Positions 5,908 through 12,202 of a stretch of 12,202 nt of DNA are shown piece after piece. The stretch is from Nitrospinota bacterium (GTDB taxonomy: Bacteria; Nitrospinota; Nitrospinia; UBA9942): NCBI GenBank assembly GCA_003489165.1, contig DNJG01000148.1:1-12202 (forward strand), given 5' to 3'. A program made the position numbers and the translations under genes. The notes under the pieces are model-generated. The model saw only the letters and a list, made by a program, of their open reading frames with translations, made no database searches and was not told the origin of the DNA. Positions within the stretch are counted from its first letter, which is position 1, and each line of letters opens with the position of its first letter.

Positions 5908-8397
5908 ATGTCAAATGACGGTTACATTCTGATTGTAGAAGACAGCGAGACGCAGGCGAGACAGCTTGAGTCTATCCTTAAGCCTCTCGGCTATGGCATC
6001 TCTATTGCCTATACTGCAAAAGATGCCCTTGATTTTTTGAAGAGGCAGAAGCCTGTCCTTGTTATTGCCGATATCCTTATGCCCGAGATGGACGGCTATC
6101 AGTTGTGCAAGATGATTAAAGGTGATGATAGATTAATGGATATACCTGTTATCCTCTTAACTCAGCTTTCTGACCCAAAAGAGGTTATTAAGGGGCTTGA
6201 GAGCGGTGCGGATGACTTCATTTCAAAACCATATAATGTGGAACTCCTTATAAGCCGCATCCAGACAATCCTGAATATAAAGAAGCGAGAGGATATAATA
6301 AATAAGAAACTCAATATCCTTGTTGTTGAGGATAGTCCGACTCAGGCTGAACAGCTTAAATATATGCTTGAAGAATGCGGCTACACGGTTACAACAGCCT
6401 TAAATGGCAAGGAGGGGCTTGAGACAGCGAGGAGGATAAAGCCTACACTCATAATAGCTGATATTCTCATGCCTGTAATGGACGGTTATGCGATGACTTC
6501 TGAGATAAGAAAGGATGAATCACTCAAAAAGACGCCGATAATATTAATAACCTCATTACAGGATAAAAAGGATATTGTCCGCAAGGCATCTGTAATTGCA
6601 GACGGTTTTTTTACAAAACCTTATGACGAGCAATATCTTCAGGCAAAGATTAAATTTCTCATTTCAGGTATGAATGGTGAAAACAAGGGAAAAGAGTTAA
6701 ATGGGTTGGATGTAACATTTGGAGGAGAGCACTATAATATAAACTCAAACAGAAGACAGATTTTAACATTTTTACTCTCTACCTATGAAAATGCTGTCCA
6801 GCAAAATCAGGACTTGATAATGATGCATAGGGAATTGCAGTTGATTAATGAACAGCTTGAGGGAAAGGTAAGGGAGAGGACAGAGGAATTACAGGCATCT
6901 GAAGGAAATTTCAGGTCACTTGCAGAAAATGCAAATGACAGCATTATGATAGTTACAGATAAAGGCAAATTTGCCTATGTGAATAGACGATTATTGGATA
7001 TGACAGGTTATAGCGGTGAAGAGCTGCTTAAGATGAATATCTTTGACCTTATACATCCTAATTTTTGTGAGGCAGCAAGGGAACGCTTTGGAGAGAGAAT
7101 TGATGGAACTGTTCCAATTGGTCATTCTGAGATTGCTATCGTCAAAAAAAACCGTAATAGTTTACTGGCAGAGGCAACATGCTCAAGAACTTTCTGGCAT
7201 GGACAGCCTGCTGTCATAGGTCTATTGCGTGATATCTCCGAACGTAAGAGAAGAGTGGATGAGTTTATAAAACTCGAAAAACTGGAGTCTTTAGGCATCC
7301 TTGCAGGAGGTATAGCACACGATTTTAATAACTTTTTGACAGGGATACTTGGAAATATCTCGCTTGCAAAGAAGAAATGCAAGCCCGATGATATTATTTA
7401 TAAATTATTGTCTGATAGTGAGAAGGCTTCTCAGGGTGCAAAGAGCCTCACTTATCAGTTATTAACCTTTGCTAAGGGCGGCACACCTGTCAGGAAGACA
7501 ATATCTATTATAAAATTACTCAGGGATGATGTAGAGTTTGCGTGCAGGGGCTCTAATGTAAAATGCAGTCTTAATATCCCTGATGATTTATGGCCTGTAG
7601 ATATTGATGAGGGGCAGATTAATCAGGTCATCTACAATATAGTCATAAATGCGGGGCACGCCATGTCTGAAGGGGGGACAGTTGAATTATCAGCAGAAAA
7701 TATTAATGCTTATGCGGATAACAGATACTTTGTTAAAGAGGGCAAGTATGTGAAGATAGCAATTAGCGATACAGGGTCTGGAATATCTGAAGAGAATCTT
7801 AATAAGATATTTGACCCTTATTTTACGACTAAAAAGACAGGAAGCGGGCTTGGGCTTGCAAGTGCTTATTCCATAATCAAGAATCATGACGGATATATCT
7901 CGGTTGAATCAAAAGTGGGGAAGGGGACTACATTTTATATCTATCTTCCAAAGTCTCAGAGTGAGGCTGCTGTTATAAAAGAGCATGAAGAAGGGCTTGT
8001 TTACGGGGAGGGGAAGATTCTTGTTATGGACGATGAGGAGATTTTAAGGACTGCCGCAGGTATGATATTGGGTGAACTTGGATACAGTGCTGATTTTGCC
8101 AGAGACGGCAAAGAGGCAATTAAGCTTTATAAAAAGGCAAAGGATTCAGGAGAGCCATTTAATGCAGTCTTGATGGACCTTACAATACCGGCTGGCATGG
8201 GAGGCAAAGAGGCAATTAAGGAGCTTATTAAGATTGACCCGGATATAAGGGCAATTGTCTGCAGCGGTTATTCAAATGACCCTATAATGTCTGAATATAA
8301 GGATTATGGCTTTTCTGCGGCGATTGTAAAACCATATAATATTGATGAGTTGAGCAGGACAATTAATGAGGTGGTAAAAGGGAAGGGGAGTGAGTGA
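5908..8397 (+). CDS. Hybrid histidine kinase, REC-REC-PAS-HisKA-HATPase-REC
   Basis: An 829-aa soluble signalling protein with no membrane segment. Two receiver domains come first: about 5-125 (IVEDS, D55 in ADILMPEMDGY, K107) and 136-255 (VVEDS, D185 in ADILMPVMDGY, K237). A helical linker follows (about 285-332, with EGKVRERTEELQ), then a PAS domain (about 335-445). The kinase core has H471 in GGIAHDFNNFL, an N box at INQVIYNIVINAGHAM (571-586), G boxes SDTGSGI and GSGLGLA, and an FDPYFTTK F box. A third receiver (about 703-822) has MDD, D757 and K808. All phosphorylation residues are present. The H-box type HDFNNxL is typical of kinases ending in a receiver. The ribosome site is weak (TAGGT, 8 bases before ATG). 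It follows cheB, apart from the inserted S23 unit, so a shared signalling role is likely but the signal is unknown. Confidence 0.94.
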   Translation: MSNDGYILIVEDSETQARQLESILKPLGYGISIAYTAKDALDFLKRQKPVLVIADILMPEMDGYQLCKMIKGDDRLMDIPVILLTQLSDPKEVIKGLESGADDFISKPYNVELLISRIQTILNIKKREDIINKKLNILVVEDSPTQAEQLKYMLEECGYTVTTALNGKEGLETARRIKPTLIIADILMPVMDGYAMTSEIRKDESLKKTPIILITSLQDKKDIVRKASVIADGFFTKPYDEQYLQAKIKFLISGMNGENKGKELNGLDVTFGGEHYNINSNRRQILTFLLSTYENAVQQNQDLIMMHRELQLINEQLEGKVRERTEELQASEGNFRSLAENANDSIMIVTDKGKFAYVNRRLLDMTGYSGEELLKMNIFDLIHPNFCEAARERFGERIDGTVPIGHSEIAIVKKNRNSLLAEATCSRTFWHGQPAVIGLLRDISERKRRVDEFIKLEKLESLGILAGGIAHDFNNFLTGILGNISLAKKKCKPDDIIYKLLSDSEKASQGAKSLTYQLLTFAKGGTPVRKTISIIKLLRDDVEFACRGSNVKCSLNIPDDLWPVDIDEGQINQVIYNIVINAGHAMSEGGTVELSAENINAYADNRYFVKEGKYVKIAISDTGSGISEENLNKIFDPYFTTKKTGSGLGLASAYSIIKNHDGYISVESKVGKGTTFYIYLPKSQSEAAVIKEHEEGLVYGEGKILVMDDEEILRTAAGMILGELGYSADFARDGKEAIKLYKKAKDSGEPFNAVLMDLTIPAGMGGKEAIKELIKIDPDIRAIVCSGYSNDPIMSEYKDYGFSAAIVKPYNIDELSRTINEVVKGKGSE

Positions 8398-8410
8398 GAA
8401 CAAAGACCTG

Positions 8411-8529
8411 ATTAACCGCAAAGACACAAAGTAAAATAATTCACATAAAAAAGAGAATTTTTTATCTTTTCTTCATTTCCCCGCCCCGCTTTGTCTTTCT
8501 CTGTGCCTCAGTGTCTCAGTGGTTAAAAT
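8411..8529. repeat. Imperfect inverted repeat of the TTAACC...AGACAC type, in a convergent gap
   Basis: Left arm 8411-8431 (starting ATTAACCGCAAAGACAC) and right arm 8489-8529, whose reverse complement contains TTAACCACTGAGACACTGAG. The TTAACC-containing 20-base cores match at 15 of 20 positions by hand. The right arm also carries roughly 10-base internal repetition. Between them is a perfect A/T hairpin (ATAAAAAA and TTTTTTAT around GAGAA, 8445-8465). The hybrid kinase and the 613-aa gene converge here, so the region may terminate both. It resembles a dispersed repeat family seen in many uncultured bacterial genomes. Function is inference. Confidence 0.65.
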
Positions 8530-8542
8530 TGGATTTTTGTTT

Positions 8543-10384
8543 TTAAAACTCCTGTATAAACCTCGCCGCATAGCTCCTGATTTCCTTCCCATTCAAAACA
8601 TGGAATCTCCTTACTTTATCTACGGTTTGGAGTGAAAATCTCTTTAAGGGGATATAGACGAGGTTTTTTTTGTAGTGTCTTGCAAGACGCCTCCATTTTA
8701 GCGGCGGCGGTTTTGGGGCAACAAGAGCCACATGTTTTTCCCTTGAGTAAAAGAGTGAGGCTGAAATAAGCCTCTCATCAAGGGATTCTGAATTTTCAAA
8801 CCTTATATCCTGCCATATATCAGGTATATGCCTCGGAGGGAATAGCATAAAGCATCCTCCATAGGTTGAACGGGCAATGCCGGGTCCAATCATATCTTCA
8901 CTATATGGTGTTGCATAGAAACAGAGTGTGGATTCCTCCCCATGCTCTGCATACCATGTCTGTCTCCAGCTATACTTCATCGGGTCAGGGTTTACTTCAA
9001 AGATAAAGACCACAGCATCTACACTCCCTCTGGATGGGGGAATTTCCTTTACATATATATTGCCTGTATACCAATGCCTCAATGTATCCCTTATATCAAT
9101 CCCATCCTTGACCGATGTTGTAAACTTCTCTGTCCTTGCAAGGTCTTCACCAAGGAGTGCCTTTGTCTGCTCCCTTACATGGGTGTTAAAACTCTCAATC
9201 CTGTTATCTTCAGGCGGCCATGAACACTGTCCATAAGGGTCCCACATGAACTTCCAGATTTTTTGTTTCTTTATGTCAGGTTTTGGTTTTAAAGAGATAT
9301 GTCTCCATGCAATCTCTGACCCTGCAAGCCTGTTCTTCATTTTTACTGCGCCCCTTTCTGGAAATTCAGCCATGTCAATCCCCATAGTAACTGTATTGAT
9401 GTCCCCTAACTCGGAAGGGGAGGATTGATAGGGATATAGTTTTGCAGTTTCCAGTAAGATAATTGCAAAACTGTCCCCGCCAATCTGTTTTGCGGCAGTT
9501 GTGAGTGTATAAAGGTCAGGTGTCATTCTGCTCTCAAGGAGAGAGAGATTTCTTACATATTTCATATAGACCTGCAGGACATTTGGTGTCAGATAGTGCT
9601 GATTGAGTTCATATTGCTTTATGAATCTGTTTCTCGCCTCAATTAATAATTCCTTTATCCCATCTATAGATAGATTACTGTCTGATAGAAGCTCCTCCCT
9701 CTTTTTTTCGTATAGATATGTAATATAGGGGAGTTCACCGAGGACAAAGAAGAGTGTCTTTTCATCTGCACTGTGAAGTTGAGGTGTTTGATAGATATTT
9801 TCTGATTTGGGGTAGGGGAGTCTCCTGTTATATGCATCCCTTACAAAGGGCAAATCAATCATTGAGCAGATAAAGAGTATTTTCTCATACTGAAGCTCCA
9901 GTTTGTGTAATTGGTATGCCATCCAGCGAACCCTTTTATCCTGCTGGCTGTCCCTTTGCGGTGTTGGGATTGCAGGGAGTAAGGCTAATGCAAATTTTTC
10001 AAGAGAGACATTTTTCAAGGCATAAGGGTCGGGGAAGTATCCCCTCTGGGTTTCAAAACTTGACACCTCCATGTCAATGTATGCCCTGTCTATTCCTTCT
10101 TCAATGGCAACTCTCAGTGCCGCAATAATTCCCTGACATGGGTCTATAGGGACAAAACTGAACACATCCATTTCTCCATCTGTCTCTTCCTCAAGCGAGG
10201 CAATGGTTATTGATGGAAGGAGTCTTATGCCAGTCTCTACTGAATTTTTAAAAGAGGGAGGGATGGATACTGCAAGGCAGTCAAAATGAGAGCTTAAAAT
10301 CTTTTGTCTTGCAACCCTTGCGAAATCCCCGCTTCCGTGGATTATGGGAAGGATTTCTATCTTTTTGCTGAGGGAGAAAAACAT
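8543..10384 (-). CDS. Uncharacterised 613-aa protein encoded downstream of leuC
   Basis: I do not recognise this protein. It has no signal peptide or membrane segment. The N-terminal part (about 8-190) reads like an alpha/beta domain: LPIIHGSGDFARVARQKIL, then DPCQGIIAALRVAIEEGIDRAYIDME, then RWMAYQLHKLELQYEKILFIC. That order of elements faintly recalls the TraB/ChaN/EreA-like family that includes DUF5682, but the histidine and glutamate positions I would expect are not obvious, so this is weak. A helical middle (about 205-320) precedes a C-terminal half rich in Trp, Tyr and Pro, including WDPYGQCSWPPED (381-393), DIRDTLRHWYTGNIYVKEIPP (430-450) and a basic end. The ATG is fixed by an in-frame TAA 12 bases upstream and lacks a clear ribosome site. 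It starts 15 bases after the leuC stop, so it is probably co-transcribed with leuC. Confidence 0.8.
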   Translation of the reverse strand: MFFSLSKKIEILPIIHGSGDFARVARQKILSSHFDCLAVSIPPSFKNSVETGIRLLPSITIASLEEETDGEMDVFSFVPIDPCQGIIAALRVAIEEGIDRAYIDMEVSSFETQRGYFPDPYALKNVSLEKFALALLPAIPTPQRDSQQDKRVRWMAYQLHKLELQYEKILFICSMIDLPFVRDAYNRRLPYPKSENIYQTPQLHSADEKTLFFVLGELPYITYLYEKKREELLSDSNLSIDGIKELLIEARNRFIKQYELNQHYLTPNVLQVYMKYVRNLSLLESRMTPDLYTLTTAAKQIGGDSFAIILLETAKLYPYQSSPSELGDINTVTMGIDMAEFPERGAVKMKNRLAGSEIAWRHISLKPKPDIKKQKIWKFMWDPYGQCSWPPEDNRIESFNTHVREQTKALLGEDLARTEKFTTSVKDGIDIRDTLRHWYTGNIYVKEIPPSRGSVDAVVFIFEVNPDPMKYSWRQTWYAEHGEESTLCFYATPYSEDMIGPGIARSTYGGCFMLFPPRHIPDIWQDIRFENSESLDERLISASLFYSREKHVALVAPKPPPLKWRRLARHYKKNLVYIPLKRFSLQTVDKVRRFHVLNGKEIRSYAARFIQEF

Positions 10385-10399
10385 AAGCGCTATGTAATT

Positions 10400-11662
10400 T
10401 TATTTTATCTCATCCGGACTGCAAATTTTTCCCAAGATTCCAGAGGCAGCAGCTATTGCAGGGTTTGAGAGATAGACCTCACTCTTCGGATGCCCCATCC
10501 TGCCGACAAAGTTTCTATTTGTAGTGGATATAGCCCTCTCGCCTTCTGAAAGGACACCCATGTGTCCGCCGAGACAGGGTCCGCATGTGGGTGTGCTTAC
10601 AACAGCCTCGGCATCAATGAATATATCAATCAACCCTTCATCTATTGCCATCTTATAAATCCTCTGAGTGGCAGGGATGACTATCATCCTCACATCCTTG
10701 TGAACCTTCTTCCCCTTTAAGACAGAGGCGGCTTCTCTCAAGTCAGATATCCTTCCATTTGTGCATGAGCCGATTACTACCTGGTCAATCTTTACATTGC
10801 CCGCCTTGCTTATAGGCTTTGTATTTGAAGGCAGATGAGGGAATGCAACCTGAGGCTCAATATCCTTTGCATTAAATTCAAATACATCACTGTAAATAGC
10901 ATCTTTATCACTTTTGTATATTTTAAATTTTCTCTTTGCCCTTCCTTCCACATATTCCATTGTTATATCATCAGGAGTGATGATTCCACTCTTTGCCCCT
11001 GCCTCTATTGCCATATTTGCCATTGTAAATCTTCCATCCATCGGCAGGTTATCAATTATCTCGCCTGTAAATTCCATTGCCTTATACAATGCACCATCAA
11101 CCCCTATCTTGCCAATTGTATAAAGGATAAGGTCTTTTCCTGTAACCCATTTTTTCAGTTTTCCATAAAATATAAACTTCATTGACTCAGGGACTTTAAA
11201 CCATATTTTACCTGTTACCATTGTGGCAGCTAAATCTGTGCTGCCAACACCTGTGGAGAACGCCCCCAATGCGCCGTATGTGCATGTATGTGAGTCTGCA
11301 CCAATAATTACATCCCCCGGCAGGACAAGCCCTTCTTCAGGCAAGAGGGCGTGTTCAATGCCCATCCTCCCCATCTCAAAATAGTTTGTGATTTTATATT
11401 CTTTAGCAAAATTTTTCAAGATACGCACCTGTTGGGCTGATTTTATATCCTTATTCGGGGCAAAATGGTCAGGGACAAGAACTATCTTTTCTTTATCAAA
11501 GACTTTCTTTGCTTTAACCTTTTTAAATTCTTCAATGGAGAGGGGGGCTGTAATATCATTTCCGAGGGCTATATCAACCTTTGACATTATCAGGTCTCCT
11601 GCTGATACCCCTTTTTTCCCTGTGTGTGCGGCAAGAATTTTCTCAGTAATAGTCATTCCCAT
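10400..11662 (-). CDS. leuC: 3-isopropylmalate dehydratase large subunit (LeuC/homoaconitase family)
   Basis: A 420-aa aconitase-family large subunit of the short LeuC type found in many anaerobes and archaea. With a separate LeuD small subunit it isomerises 2-isopropylmalate to 3-isopropylmalate in leucine synthesis; close relatives act on citramalate or homoaconitate. The [4Fe-4S] cluster ligands are visible at C300 in GSCTNGR and C360 and C363 in TPTCGPCLGG. Other signatures are ADSHTCTYGALGAFSTGVGSTD (122-143) and TNRNFVGRMGHP (381-392). The start follows AAGGAG with 8 bases of spacing; a second ATG two codons later is the alternative. No leuD or leuB follows: the next gene is the unknown 613-aa protein. 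Substrate cannot be settled without its small subunit. Confidence 0.93.
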   Translation of the reverse strand: MGMTITEKILAAHTGKKGVSAGDLIMSKVDIALGNDITAPLSIEEFKKVKAKKVFDKEKIVLVPDHFAPNKDIKSAQQVRILKNFAKEYKITNYFEMGRMGIEHALLPEEGLVLPGDVIIGADSHTCTYGALGAFSTGVGSTDLAATMVTGKIWFKVPESMKFIFYGKLKKWVTGKDLILYTIGKIGVDGALYKAMEFTGEIIDNLPMDGRFTMANMAIEAGAKSGIITPDDITMEYVEGRAKRKFKIYKSDKDAIYSDVFEFNAKDIEPQVAFPHLPSNTKPISKAGNVKIDQVVIGSCTNGRISDLREAASVLKGKKVHKDVRMIVIPATQRIYKMAIDEGLIDIFIDAEAVVSTPTCGPCLGGHMGVLSEGERAISTTNRNFVGRMGHPKSEVYLSNPAIAAASGILGKICSPDEIK

Positions 11663-11711
11663 TATAATATCTCCTTTTCAGGCAATAGAGTTTTAAAAGC
11701 ATGTCTGAGCT

Positions 11712-11742
11712 ATTATATCAAAGTTTATATTTGTAATGTGAA
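11712..11742 (-). promoter_or_regulatory. Possible promoter for leuC
   Basis: On the minus strand, a perfect TATAAT (11712-11717) lies about 50 bases upstream of the leuC ATG. The best -35 is TTCACA (11737-11742), but the 19-base spacing is long, so this is a modest call. A start near 11705 would give a leader of about 43 bases containing the AAGGAG ribosome site. Confidence 0.4.
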
Positions 11743-11763
11743 AAAATTCGGACAGATTCAAAT

Positions 11764-11793
11764 TTGACACATCTCATAAATATGTGATATATA
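11764..11793 (+). promoter_or_regulatory. Probable promoter for glyS
   Basis: TTGACA at 11764-11769 and TATATA at 11788-11793 with 18 bases between them. The predicted start is near 11800, downstream of the ATG at 11797 and only about 6 bases before the ATG at 11806. A perfect 10-base palindrome, TCAAATTTGA (11758-11767), overlaps the -35 element. Confidence 0.5.
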
Positions 11794-11805
11794 ACAATGC
11801 AAATT

Positions 11806-12202
11806 ATGTTAAAAGAGTTGCTTTTGGAAATAGGGACAGAGGAGATTCCTTCTGTATATCTGAATCCTGCAATTAGTAAGATTGGAGATTTGGCAAAGAA
11901 AATTCTTACTGATAATAGAATTTCACATGGGCAAATAAAAGTCTTCGGTTCGCCGAGGAGGCTTATTTTATTCGTTGAAAATCTTTCGGATAGGCAGGAG
12001 AGTGTTGTTTCAAAAGTAATTGGTCCTCCTAAACGGGTATCCTTTAATGAGAAGGGACTGCCCACTCAAGCCGCTGTTGGTTTTGCAAAAAATCAGGGGA
12101 TTCGTGTAGAGGATTTGAATGTTGAGAAAACAGAGAAGGGTGAATATCTCAGTGCAGTAAAGGAAGATAAGGGGGAAACGACAAAGAAAATCCTTCCTGA
12201 TA
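11806..12202 (+). CDS. glyS: Glycyl-tRNA synthetase beta subunit, 5' part (cut by the window end)
   Basis: The reading frame is open to the right edge, giving about 132 residues of a protein that is normally near 700. The N terminus MLKELLLEIGTEEIPSVYL is the hallmark of the beta subunit of bacterial alpha2beta2 glycyl-tRNA synthetase. Further family segments follow: IKVFGSPRRLILFVENL, KVIGPPKR, and GLPTQAAVGFAKNQGI. With GlyQ it charges tRNA-Gly; the beta subunit contributes tRNA binding. Two in-frame ATGs exist, at 11797 and 11806; I chose 11806 because its length before LEIGTEE fits the family and the promoter predicts a start near 11800. Neither has a Shine-Dalgarno site. An in-frame TGA at 11785 excludes earlier starts. 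The alpha-subunit gene glyQ, usually just upstream, is not here: the upstream neighbour is divergent leuC. Confidence 0.93.
   Translation, partial: MLKELLLEIGTEEIPSVYLNPAISKIGDLAKKILTDNRISHGQIKVFGSPRRLILFVENLSDRQESVVSKVIGPPKRVSFNEKGLPTQAAVGFAKNQGIRVEDLNVEKTEKGEYLSAVKEDKGETTKKILPD

Noticed and set aside
8445..8465. Strong intrinsic terminator
   Set aside because: The hairpin stem is entirely A/T, so it is weak as a terminator. I describe it only as part of the surrounding repeat.
10835..11185. Plus-strand 116-codon frame inside leuC
   Set aside because: Cys- and Ile-rich antisense translation of a conserved LeuC region, with no start signals.
11718..12065. Minus-strand 115-codon frame opposite glyS
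   Set aside because: It is antisense to a clear glyS reading frame and its translation shows no family features.

Overview
The window looks like bacterial chromosome of moderate to low GC. It comes from a Gram-negative-type anaerobe or facultative anaerobe, and Nitrospirota, Desulfobacterota or a related uncultured lineage would all fit. This placement is inference from gene content: two-subunit-type glycyl-tRNA synthetase, an ETF operon with a membrane oxidoreductase, a large hybrid kinase, a free-standing S23-type four-helix-bundle gene and dispersed 10-bp-period inverted repeats. No marker in the window fixes the phylum.

Layout, left to right. Positions 1-187 are AT-rich and hold a good promoter for a tRNA-Pro(CGG) gene at 188-264. 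An inverted repeat (276-375) separates the tRNA from a minus-strand operon, etfB-etfA-ETF-QO (4003 down to 392), whose genes overlap or nearly touch. The operon encodes an electron transfer flavoprotein and the iron-sulfur flavoprotein that would receive its electrons. The ETF-QO has eight C-terminal cysteines spaced like a 2[4Fe-4S] ferredoxin, where ordinary ETF-QO has four. The etfB start appears to be CTG. Positions 4018-4342 are a divergent intergenic region with a small ORF, TGACAC repeats and a sigma70-like promoter.

On the plus strand, cheB (4343-5386) and a REC-REC-PAS-HisKA-HATPase-REC hybrid kinase (5908-8397) form a signalling pair. They are split by a compact unit (5402-5882): a 121-aa S23/IVP-type four-helix-bundle gene enclosed by imperfect 34-bp terminal inverted repeats (28 of 34 identical). 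This unit looks like a small mobile or once-mobile element without a transposase and is the least explained structure in the window. A second dispersed inverted repeat (8411-8529) lies where the hybrid kinase converges on the next gene.

On the minus strand, leuC (3-isopropylmalate dehydratase large subunit, 11662-10400) is followed 15 bp downstream by a 613-aa protein I do not recognise (10384-8543), where leuD might have been expected. Divergent from leuC, the 5' part of glyS (glycyl-tRNA synthetase beta subunit) runs off the right edge. Its glyQ partner is not beside it, and its promoter spacing suggests a nearly leaderless mRNA.
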